Source: Legionellales bacterium (GTDB lineage: Bacteria; Pseudomonadota; Gammaproteobacteria; Legionellales; Legionellaceae). From it: a DNA stretch of 13,452 nt. The stretch covers positions 1-13,452 of the forward strand of contig DNMA01000094.1 in NCBI GenBank assembly GCA_003489505.1, in the 5' to 3' direction. Position 1 is the stretch's first letter; each line of letters begins with the position of its first letter. Below are positions 7,592 to 13,452 of the stretch, piece after piece. The notes under the pieces were generated by a model. The model was not told the DNA's origin. It saw nothing but the letters and a program-made list of their open reading frames with translations, and ran no database searches. A program made the position numbers and the translations under genes.

Positions 7592-8968
7592 TTATTTTTT
7601 ACTTAAAATTTTAATCACTAGCGGTGGTAAAATCATGAAAAGAAGTCCAAAGACTTGCAAACCATGATAAACAGATAAATCACCCACATTGATATTGTCA
7701 GGGGTAAAAAAGCTAACCCCAAAGGTTAATGTCACACCAATAAATCCGGCAATTAAAATTAAATAAAACCCCCAATTGCCACCAGGAATTTTAAAACTCG
7801 CATGTTCTAGCACCCCATCTTTACGTAATTTAATAATGGCCATAAACATTAAAGCATACATCACCATGTATAATTGTGCGGCTAATGCAGTTAATAACCA
7901 ATAAGAACCACTGATAGATGGCATGAAAATAAATAAAGTCGACATCAGCCAAACCAATGCAGCTTGCAGCAATAATAAATAAACAGGCGCGCCATAACGA
8001 TTGGTTTTTTGTAAAAACTTCGGCAAACAACCATCATGCGCGGCGACCATCAACCCTTTGGTTGGCGCAATGATCCAGTTACTCACACCACCCATGCCAC
8101 CGATGACAATCATTAAAGCCACGGCAGGTAAAAACACCTGCAAATGATAAGCGGATAAAAATGGCTCAAAGGCTTGCATAATTCCAGCTACCAAATTGAT
8201 GTTTTCATTAGGAATCACAATAGCAATGGCTAAAGAACCTAAAACCATAGTCGTTAAGATAATCAAAACCGAATATAATAAAACTCTGGGATAGGTTTTT
8301 TGTGGATGCTCAACATCTTGGGCGTGAACCGTTGCAATTTCAATCCCACATAAAGACATCATAATTCCTGTTAAAGAAACCAACATACCCGGATGACTTA
8401 AATCAGGCATCATTTCTTGCAAAGAAAAATGAATTTGCATGGGTTTACCATTGATAATCCAAAGCGCCCCTAAGACAATAATGGCAGTCATTGGAATCAA
8501 TAAGCCACTGACTGCGCAAAAATTACTAAACCATGCCGATGAACGCATGCCAAAAAAGTTAATCAGGGAGGCAATGGTAAAGGCGGTCACCACGGTTAAA
8601 TATAAATACATTGGGTCATTGGCATAACTGGGGGCAATTAAATAACCAAAAGTTCCGGCTAAAAAAGATAATAATGTCGGATACCAAATGACATTTTCAG
8701 CCCATTGTAACCAAATGGCTAATAAACCCATACGAGCACCAAAAGCCTTTCTGACCCAGACATAAATCCCGCCTTCTCTAGGCAGGCCAGCTGCTAATTC
8801 TGCAGAGACCAAGGCAGTCGGCAGCAGAAAGAATAAAGCCCCAAAAATAAAAAAGGCAATTAACTGCGCACCAAAAATCGCTGTCGTTGGTAGATTTCGA
8901 ATAGAGTCCACAGACCCCACGGTAATCATCGTTAAACTAAAGGCGCTTAACACTTTGTTTTTTGACAT
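7592..8968 (-). CDS. GadC-like amino acid antiporter (APC superfamily)
   Basis: A 458-residue integral membrane protein with about 12 hydrophobic segments. It resembles the glutamate/GABA antiporter GadC throughout. Matching stretches include LPREGGIYVWVRKAFG (GadC has an EEGGVFAWV equivalent), AIAIVIPNENINLVAGIMQ (close to GadC VIPGNEINLSAGVMQ), SNWIIAPTKGLMVAAHDG, and FKIPGGNWG near the end followed by SFFTPDNINVGD. GadC has about 511 residues, and its last 40 form a C-plug that closes the pore at neutral pH. This protein ends just after the final membrane segment (PPLVIKILSKK), so the plug is missing. Inner-membrane exchange of an amino acid is therefore likely, without that pH gate; the substrates cannot be told. 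The ATG at 8968 has a GAGGAA ribosome-binding site that overlaps the tgt stop codon, and the gene lies 6 nt after tgt. Confidence 0.85.
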   Translation of the reverse strand: MSKNKVLSAFSLTMITVGSVDSIRNLPTTAIFGAQLIAFFIFGALFFLLPTALVSAELAAGLPREGGIYVWVRKAFGARMGLLAIWLQWAENVIWYPTLLSFLAGTFGYLIAPSYANDPMYLYLTVVTAFTIASLINFFGMRSSAWFSNFCAVSGLLIPMTAIIVLGALWIINGKPMQIHFSLQEMMPDLSHPGMLVSLTGIMMSLCGIEIATVHAQDVEHPQKTYPRVLLYSVLIILTTMVLGSLAIAIVIPNENINLVAGIMQAFEPFLSAYHLQVFLPAVALMIVIGGMGGVSNWIIAPTKGLMVAAHDGCLPKFLQKTNRYGAPVYLLLLQAALVWLMSTLFIFMPSISGSYWLLTALAAQLYMVMYALMFMAIIKLRKDGVLEHASFKIPGGNWGFYLILIAGFIGVTLTFGVSFFTPDNINVGDLSVYHGLQVFGLLFMILPPLVIKILSKK

Positions 8969-8974
8969 AATTCC

Positions 8975-10126
8975 TCAATGATTTAAGATCAATTCTCGAA
9001 CCAATCGGCAGGCTTCATGCATTACTGCAATATTATGAATACAAGCCAATGCGGTAAATAAATTGGTTTTTTGTTTAAATAAATGGTGTAAATCGGCCTT
9101 GGTGTAATTGGCGCAGGTATAACAATGACAGTCAGCCATAATCGGCTCATTTTCACTGGCAAATTGTTGCTTTTTAATATCCAAACGACCGTTTGCATAT
9201 TCGCTATCAAAACGATACCAATCTTGCGTTTGAACAAATTGTCCCGCATATAAAGAACCGTGCCGGGCATTACGTGTAGGGGCCACACAATCAAACATAT
9301 CCATCCCGCAAGCGATGACATCCAGCAAATCCTGAGGCCCCATACCTACCCCCATACTATAACGGGGCTTATTCACCGGTAATAAATCACTCAAATGCGT
9401 CAGGATTTCACAAGTTAAGACCATATCAAAGCCAATCGCCTCACCACCAATGGCAACACCTGGCAAATCAAGACTGGTGACAAATTCAGCGCTTTCTTGA
9501 CGTAATGCTGGATAGATTCCACCTTGAATAATCCCAAATAAGGATTGATAAAAACCATAAGCAGAATTGGGATTATCTAAATGATAATTCAGGGATTGTT
9601 GAAGCCAACGATGCGTTCTTTGCATAATCAATCGCGCCTCTGCTTCAGAGACATGACTGGGAGTACACTGGTCAAAGGCCATGATAATATCGGCACCAAT
9701 GATTTTTTGTGCTTCTATCGACACCTCAGGAGTCATATGAATCCAGCGAGCGCTGCCGGGTAGGCAAAAATGCGCCCCTTCATCATCGATAGTACAGATT
9801 TCTTTATTTTTCGATAAACTAAAGACCTGAAAACCACCACTATCGGTCAGCATAGGGCCTTGCCAGCCCATCATTTGATGCATACCACCTTGGTGTTGAA
9901 TATTTTCCAAACCCGGTGCACAAAGCATATGATAGGTATTGCCCCCTAAAATCATTTGGCTGCCAGAATCTTTAAGTTCTTGGGGCGTCATATTATTGAC
10001 ACCCGCACGAGTTCCCACGGGCATAAAAACTGGGGTCACCACTGGACCATGCGCCGTAGTAAATTCAGTAACACGAGCTAAATTGTTAGGATGCTTTGCT
10101 AAAACACGACTATTCAAAAGAGACAT
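8975..10126 (-). CDS. tgt: tRNA-guanine transglycosylase, divergent type
   Basis: It exchanges guanine 34 of GUN-anticodon tRNAs for a queuosine precursor base. With the start at 10126 it has 383 residues; E. coli Tgt has 375. Catalytic residues are present: D95 in LTDSGGFQVFSL, D152 and C154 in FDQCTP, and nucleophile D276 in GMDMFDCVAPTRNARHG. The zinc ligands C333, C335, C338 (CHCYTC) and H364 are intact. The frame stays open to 10237, but that extension would lie inside dsbB, while the ATG at 10126 leaves an 8-nt gap and fits the family N-terminus. The odd point is the base-recognition loop: bacterial enzymes have GGLAVGE, this one has GGEAIGF (227-233), so the Leu and Glu that handle preQ1 are replaced. 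Several stretches (TAHGPVVTP, MTPEVSIEAQKIIGADII, IHNIAVMHE) recall the chlamydial enzyme more than E. coli Tgt. The activity class is firm; the base used is open. Confidence 0.92.
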   Translation of the reverse strand: MSLLNSRVLAKHPNNLARVTEFTTAHGPVVTPVFMPVGTRAGVNNMTPQELKDSGSQMILGGNTYHMLCAPGLENIQHQGGMHQMMGWQGPMLTDSGGFQVFSLSKNKEICTIDDEGAHFCLPGSARWIHMTPEVSIEAQKIIGADIIMAFDQCTPSHVSEAEARLIMQRTHRWLQQSLNYHLDNPNSAYGFYQSLFGIIQGGIYPALRQESAEFVTSLDLPGVAIGGEAIGFDMVLTCEILTHLSDLLPVNKPRYSMGVGMGPQDLLDVIACGMDMFDCVAPTRNARHGSLYAGQFVQTQDWYRFDSEYANGRLDIKKQQFASENEPIMADCHCYTCANYTKADLHHLFKQKTNLFTALACIHNIAVMHEACRLVRELILNH

Positions 10127-10134
10127 TTTAAAAC

Positions 10135-10629
10135 TTACACCAATTTCATTTGGCGTAAATGCCAAATCCATAACACAAACATCAAAAAGAAATACACCAT
10201 AGACCATGCAGACAAAGGCATGCCCATTAAACGCCAAGCGACTGTAGCACAGTCATTTGAGCCCCAAAAGAGCATTTTTAAAATAATATCCCAGGAAAAA
10301 TAATTGAGTATCGCCTCAAAACCCGGCATACAAATGCTATTGTCATGTGGACCTTGCCATTGCAACCAAAATTGGCGAGAGGCTAAAACAAACCCCAAGA
10401 CAATGAAAAACCCAAAAACCCCTTGATAAATATTTTTTTTGTTTAAAATAGGACAAGTAAAATGCCCTAAGCAAAGAAATGCCAACATCACCGAACAAAA
10501 GCGCTGCATAATACATAATGGACAAGGCTCTAGCTGTAAGAAATATTCTAAAGAATAAGACAAACTTAAGGTCAAAAAGGTTAGAACCAACATCCAAAAA
10601 GAACTTTTATTTATGACATTTTGCTTCAT
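10135..10629 (-). CDS. dsbB: Disulfide bond formation protein B (quinone reductase of DsbA)
   Basis: An inner-membrane protein of 164 residues with four hydrophobic segments, the normal size for DsbB. It reoxidises periplasmic DsbA and passes the electrons to quinone. Both redox pairs are present: C36-C39 in LEPCPLCIMQRF and C100-C127 in NSICMPGF and SNDCATVAW. The frame is open further upstream to 10728, but that region lies within the cytochrome gene. The ATG at 10629 puts the first membrane helix directly after a short charged start, as in the family. This start lies 23 nt inside the end of the cytochrome gene and has no clear ribosome-binding site, so translation is probably coupled. The tgt start follows after 8 nt. 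Pairing with a periplasmic c-type cytochrome is sensible, since haem-c attachment needs thiol management, but a functional link is inference. Confidence 0.92.
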   Translation of the reverse strand: MKQNVINKSSFWMLVLTFLTLSLSYSLEYFLQLEPCPLCIMQRFCSVMLAFLCLGHFTCPILNKKNIYQGVFGFFIVLGFVLASRQFWLQWQGPHDNSICMPGFEAILNYFSWDIILKMLFWGSNDCATVAWRLMGMPLSAWSMVYFFLMFVLWIWHLRQMKLV

Positions 10630-10918
10630 CACTGGGCACCATATATTTGATTGCTTCAAGTATATCATCCTGACTACAAGAATCACAGGTTCCTTTTGCA
10701 GGCATCGCATTGATTCCTTGCATTGCACTGTTTAATAAGCCTTTTAAATTTTTTTGTTCACAGCGTGGCTGCCAGTCTGGTTTGGATTGAAACTTGGGGG
10801 CACCGGCTAATCCTGCGCTATGGCAAACATAACAATATTGGGAATAGGTGTCTTGACCAGGCTTGGCAGCAAACACATCACTCAATAAAATTCCAAATAA
10901 GGTAAAGACTATGCGCAT
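10607..10918 (-). CDS. Cytochrome c5-like class I c-type cytochrome
   Basis: A small periplasmic electron carrier of 103 residues. A signal peptide (MRIVFTLFGILLSDVFA, about 17-18 residues) precedes the mature part. The haem attachment site is CYVCH (C29, C32, H33). The distal ligand is probably M72 in INAMPAKG, followed by the extra Cys pair TCDSC (C78, C81) that marks the c5 group. The sequence PDWQPRCEQ and the ending ILEAIKYMV are also typical. Two further cysteines, C53 and C101, are outside the usual set and might form another disulfide. It is the first gene of the five-gene minus-strand operon and lies about 50 nt downstream of the predicted start of transcription. No clear ribosome-binding site is seen before the ATG. 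Its redox partners cannot be told; terminal oxidases are usual for the group. Confidence 0.88.
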   Translation of the reverse strand: MRIVFTLFGILLSDVFAAKPGQDTYSQYCYVCHSAGLAGAPKFQSKPDWQPRCEQKNLKGLLNSAMQGINAMPAKGTCDSCSQDDILEAIKYMVPSDEAKCHK

Positions 10919-10974
10919 AAAAATTTAACAATAAATCCCTGCAAATCACAGGATTAATGATTATAGAACTTGAT

Positions 10975-11004
10975 ATTATAGGGCAACAATAACACATGTA
11001 TCAA
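10975..11004 (-). promoter_or_regulatory. Predicted sigma-70 promoter of the cytochrome-dsbB-tgt-antiporter-priC operon
   Basis: On the minus strand, a -35 TTGATA (10999-11004) is one base from consensus. It is followed by an 18-nt spacer and a perfect -10 TATAAT (10975-10980). Transcription would start near 10968, giving a leader of about 50 nt. This is the best promoter match in the window. Confidence 0.55.
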
Positions 11005-11049
11005 GTATATTATCCTGAGTGTTAGAAGTTTAGGTTAGCGCTGTTGAGC

Positions 11050-11072
11050 ATATGGCTTTTCAAAAACCATAT
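11050..11072. repeat. Inverted repeat, operator-like, upstream of gcdH
   Basis: A 23-nt near-perfect palindrome centred on base 11061: 10 of 11 base pairs match, with a single mismatch (11056/11066). The half-site is ATATGG followed by a T-rich arm. It lies 56-78 nt before the gcdH ATG, over the likely promoter zone, so it could be an operator. If it is transcribed, it would also fold as a hairpin, although the loop would be very tight. Confidence 0.5.
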
Positions 11073-11127
11073 CATCAGGCAAAATGATATAGATGAGCTG
11101 TTGGAAAATTAACAAGGAATGTTTTAA

Positions 11128-12282
11128 ATGGATGATTTATTCTTAATTCAAGAAGAATTAACTGATGAAGAGCGCCAAATCCAAGCCAGTATTTATCGTT
11201 ACATCGAAGATGAACTGCTCGCCAAATTACCTGGTGATTTCGAAAATGCCACATTCCCCAAATCTTTTATTCAAGACGCTGCCAATCTAGGTCTTTTAGG
11301 CAGTTTTTTGCCTGAAAGCGAAGGTGGCTCTGACGCCAGCTATCGAACCTATGGCCTAATTTGTGAGGCCTTAGAATGGGGAGATAGTGCTTTAAGAAGT
11401 TTTGTATCTGTCCAAAGCTCGCTTGGAATCTATCCTATCTATCAATATGGCACGCCCTTACAAAAAAATCGTTTTTTAAAAGACATGACTCAAGGCAAAA
11501 TCATTAGTTGTTTTGGCTTAACTGAACCCGATGCAGGATCTGACCCCGCCGGGATGAAAACCCATGCCAAGAAAGTCAAAGGCGGCTATATTTTAAATGG
11601 CTCCAAAACCTGGATTACCAATGCGGCCATTGCCGATATTGCCATCGTCTGGGCCAAAACTGATGAAGGTATTAAAGGTTTTATTGTAGAAAAAAACTTT
11701 AAAGGCTTTAAAGCTCAAACCATTCACTCAAAAATGTCTTTACGCATTTCTTTAAGTGGTCAATTATTCTTTGAAGATGTTTTTGTGCCCGATGAAAATG
11801 TCTTGGATACCAAGCCGGGCTTGGGGGCGGCTTTTTCGTGCTTAAACCAAGCGCGTTTTGGCATTAGTTTTGGAGTCATGGGAGCTGCCAGTTTTTGTTT
11901 TGAAAACACCTTAAAATATCTTTTAGATAGAAAACAATTTAATCGACCTCTTGCTTCTTTTCAGCTGATTCAAAATGATTTGGCCTTAATGTATACAGAA
12001 ATTCAAAAGGCCAGATGCTTAAATTTACAACTGGCCAAATTAAAAGATAATCAGCAAATTCAACCCGAGATGATTTCCTTAGCCAAAAGCAATAATTGTC
12101 GGGAAGCTTTAAAAATTGCCAGAACCTGTCGCAATTTACTTGGCGGCAATGGCATCAGCTTGGAATATCACATCATTCGGCATATGTTAAATCTGGAATC
12201 CACCTTTACTTATGAAGGAACCGATAATGTGCATAAACTCATATTAGGAAGATATCTAACCGGCATCAACGCCTTTGAATAA
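11128..12282 (+). CDS. gcdH: Glutaryl-CoA dehydrogenase
   Basis: An FAD-dependent acyl-CoA dehydrogenase that oxidises and decarboxylates glutaryl-CoA to crotonyl-CoA and CO2, the end stage of lysine and tryptophan breakdown. The 384-residue protein aligns by eye along its whole length with human GCDH. Key stretches are LRSFVSVQSSLG (R90, the substrate-carboxylate Arg), CFGLTEPDAGSDPAGM, LNGSKTWITN, ARFGISFGVMGA, LLGGNGIS, EYHIIRHMLNLE and TYEGTDNVHKLILGR with the catalytic base E363. The Arg and the YEGT context separate it from ordinary short-chain acyl-CoA dehydrogenases. The ATG at 11128 follows AAGGA at a 9-nt spacing. It is the first gene of a plus-strand operon; the next gene starts 8 nt later. 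The leader carries the inverted repeat at 11050-11072, which hints at substrate-controlled expression. Confidence 0.94.
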   Translation: MDDLFLIQEELTDEERQIQASIYRYIEDELLAKLPGDFENATFPKSFIQDAANLGLLGSFLPESEGGSDASYRTYGLICEALEWGDSALRSFVSVQSSLGIYPIYQYGTPLQKNRFLKDMTQGKIISCFGLTEPDAGSDPAGMKTHAKKVKGGYILNGSKTWITNAAIADIAIVWAKTDEGIKGFIVEKNFKGFKAQTIHSKMSLRISLSGQLFFEDVFVPDENVLDTKPGLGAAFSCLNQARFGISFGVMGAASFCFENTLKYLLDRKQFNRPLASFQLIQNDLALMYTEIQKARCLNLQLAKLKDNQQIQPEMISLAKSNNCREALKIARTCRNLLGGNGISLEYHIIRHMLNLESTFTYEGTDNVHKLILGRYLTGINAFE

Positions 12283-12290
12283 GGATTTCT

Positions 12291-13358
12291 ATGTTTAATA
12301 TTTTAGTCGTTGGCAGTGGGAAAATTGGCAGTCTGGTGGCTATTTTATTATCTGAGCATCAAGATTTCAAAGTCACCATCGCCAGCAATCTCTTTCATCA
12401 GCATTTCCCTGAAAATATTCTAACGATTTCCATGGATGTCCATAATGAAAAAGACTTAAAAAATATTATCCAAAAACAAGAGATTCATGCAGTCATTTCC
12501 TGTCTACCCTTTTATCTCAATCAGCAGGTCGCAAAAATTTGTGACCAACAACATTGTCACTACTTTGATTTAACTGAAGATATTGAAGTGACTGAATTTA
12601 TAAAAGAATTAGCAACCGGCAAAGAAAGTATTTTTGTACCACAATGTGGATTAGCACCGGGCTTTGTCAATATTGCCAGTGAATTTCTGATTCAATTCTT
12701 TGATGATTGTCATGAGCTTCGTTTAAGAGTTGGCGGTTTGCCCCAATATACTCAAAACGCTTTAAAATATGCCCTCACTTGGTCACTTGATGGTTTAATC
12801 AACCAATATATCAATCCTTGCCCGGTCATTAAAAATGGGCATCTGCAGTTTGAGCCTGCCTTAGAAAATTTAGAAAGTATCAATTTGGATGGGGCTGAAT
12901 ATGAGGCCTTTAATACCTCAGGTGGCGTAGGCCATTTAACCAGCCGCTCCAAAAACAAAGTCAAAGAGTTAAATTATAAAACCATTCGCTATCCTGGGCA
13001 TTGTGAAAAAATTAAATTTTTATTAAACGACTTAAAATTAAAAGATGACCGCATCACTTTTGCGCGTTTATTACAAAAAGCTTTACCCGAAGTGGATAAT
13101 GATGTGGTCATCATTTTTGTCGCTGCTAACGGCTATAAAAATGAACATTGGATAGAGCATCACTACTTTAAAAAAATACTTCCCCAAACGATAGCCGGAA
13201 AAAAATGGTCTGCGATGCAAGTTGCAACAGCATCCTCAGTTTGCGTGGTGGTTGATTTAATCCTACAGCAGCAAAAGAAGCTCCATGGTATGATACTCCA
13301 TGAAAAAATTCATTTTGGTGATTTCATGGCGAACCGCTTTTCACTTTGTTATCGATGA
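12291..13358 (+). CDS. Lysine 6-dehydrogenase / saccharopine dehydrogenase family protein
   Basis: A 355-residue NAD(P)-dependent enzyme. It opens with a Rossmann fold ILVVGSGKIGS (GxGxxG, residues 8-13). The fold is followed by DLTED (93-97), the family signature VPQCGLAPGFVNIAS (116-130), RVGGLPQ (146-152), a WSLDGLINQYINPCPVIKNG segment (from 164), EAFNTSGGVGHL and YKTIRYPGHCEK. These later elements look closer to bacterial lysine 6-dehydrogenase, which deaminates lysine directly, than to long eukaryotic saccharopine dehydrogenases. Both reactions give 2-aminoadipate 6-semialdehyde. Its place between gcdH and a likely aldehyde dehydrogenase supports a role in lysine breakdown. Carboxynorspermidine dehydrogenase is a related alternative, but the context speaks against it. 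The ATG follows AAGGA at 12283 and sits 8 nt after the gcdH stop. The stop at 13356-13358 overlaps the ribosome-binding site of the next gene. Confidence 0.82.
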   Translation: MFNILVVGSGKIGSLVAILLSEHQDFKVTIASNLFHQHFPENILTISMDVHNEKDLKNIIQKQEIHAVISCLPFYLNQQVAKICDQQHCHYFDLTEDIEVTEFIKELATGKESIFVPQCGLAPGFVNIASEFLIQFFDDCHELRLRVGGLPQYTQNALKYALTWSLDGLINQYINPCPVIKNGHLQFEPALENLESINLDGAEYEAFNTSGGVGHLTSRSKNKVKELNYKTIRYPGHCEKIKFLLNDLKLKDDRITFARLLQKALPEVDNDVVIIFVAANGYKNEHWIEHHYFKKILPQTIAGKKWSAMQVATASSVCVVVDLILQQQKKLHGMILHEKIHFGDFMANRFSLCYR

Positions 13359-13366
13359 GGTATTGC

Positions 13367-13452
13367 ATGGACACATCCTTAAAAGGTGGTGCTTATCTGG
13401 GTAAAAGTCAAATACTTTCGCATGGACAAGCAACCCTTGTGAGTCTCAATCC
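13367..13452 (+). CDS. Probable aldehyde dehydrogenase, N-terminal 28 residues only (cut by window edge)
   Basis: An ATG at 13367 lies 6 nt after a GAGG ribosome-binding site (13357-13360) and 8 nt after the preceding stop. The frame stays open to the window end. The visible residues start MDTSLKGGAYLGK and end in LVSLN followed by the first two bases of a Pro codon; a SLNP-type sequence commonly precedes ATGE at the start of aldehyde dehydrogenases. Given the two genes before it, an aminoadipate-semialdehyde dehydrogenase (ALDH7-type, AmaB-like) is the natural guess. The fragment is too short for proof. Confidence 0.5.
   Translation, partial: MDTSLKGGAYLGKSQILSHGQATLVSLN

Larger units (their letters stand above)
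10919..11127. promoter_or_regulatory. Divergent regulatory region between the cytochrome operon and the lysine-degradation operon
   Basis: This 209-nt gap holds no gene that I can see. It carries the minus-strand promoter (10975-11004) and a bulged hairpin in that transcript's leader (arms 10934-10941 and 10949-10955). On the gcdH side lies a strong inverted repeat (11050-11072) overlapping a second possible hairpin (arms 11069-11075 and 11084-11090). For gcdH the best -10 I can find is TATAGA at 11088-11093 with a TGA extension, but it has no convincing -35, so I do not list it as a separate promoter. The gcdH ribosome-binding site AAGGA is at 11114-11118. Confidence 0.6.

Noticed and set aside
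7830..8030. Short open frame within the antiporter gene
   Set aside because: It is out of frame with a clear membrane transporter and reads as a by-product of its codon pattern.
10127..10237. A 37-residue N-terminal extension of Tgt
   Set aside because: It lies within dsbB in another frame, and known Tgt proteins start near the ATG at 10126.
10990..11024. TAACAC ... GTGTTA inverted repeat around the minus-strand -35 element
   Set aside because: The arms are only 6 bp with 23 nt between them and do not extend, so chance is a fair explanation.

Overview
The window looks like a chromosomal stretch from a low-GC gammaproteobacterium. Several protein sequences (panB/panC, the GadC-like antiporter, glutaryl-CoA dehydrogenase, and a large orphan helical protein of effector-like character) recall the Legionellales (Legionella/Coxiella relatives). 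That placement is inference from remembered family features, not from a search. Every gene reads intact except the two cut by the window edges. I see no tRNA, rRNA, CRISPR array, insertion sequence or phage gene.

Layout, left to right. (1) Bases 2-694 (+) hold the C-terminal part of a PAS-GGDEF diguanylate cyclase whose start lies outside the window. (2) Bases 3967-691 (-) form a tight operon, panB - panC - alpha/beta hydrolase - zapE, with gaps of 10 and 7 nt and a short overlap. It runs from a recognisable extended -10 promoter at 4022-4050 and ends stop-to-stop against the cyclase. PanB and PanC make pantothenate from alpha-ketoisovalerate and beta-alanine; no panD or panE is present here. 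(3) Bases 4117-7110 (+) encode a 997-residue protein that I do not recognise, divergent from panB and standing alone behind its own AT-rich promoter region. (4) Bases 10918-7093 (-) form a five-gene operon: cytochrome c5-like protein - dsbB - tgt - GadC-like antiporter - PriC-like protein. A promoter with -35 TTGATA and -10 TATAAT lies at 10975-11004. The genes overlap or are spaced by 1-8 nt. (5) From 11128 to the right edge (+) runs a lysine-catabolism operon: glutaryl-CoA dehydrogenase, a lysine 6-dehydrogenase/saccharopine dehydrogenase family enzyme, and the first 28 codons of what is probably an aldehyde dehydrogenase.

Most of the window is conserved metabolism and housekeeping. The points most worth a second look are the 997-aa orphan (a possible type IV secretion effector with an HDLFH motif), a Tgt enzyme whose usual GGLAVGE base-recognition loop reads GGEAIGF and whose sequence has Chlamydia-like character, and the inverted-repeat leader in front of the lysine-degradation operon.
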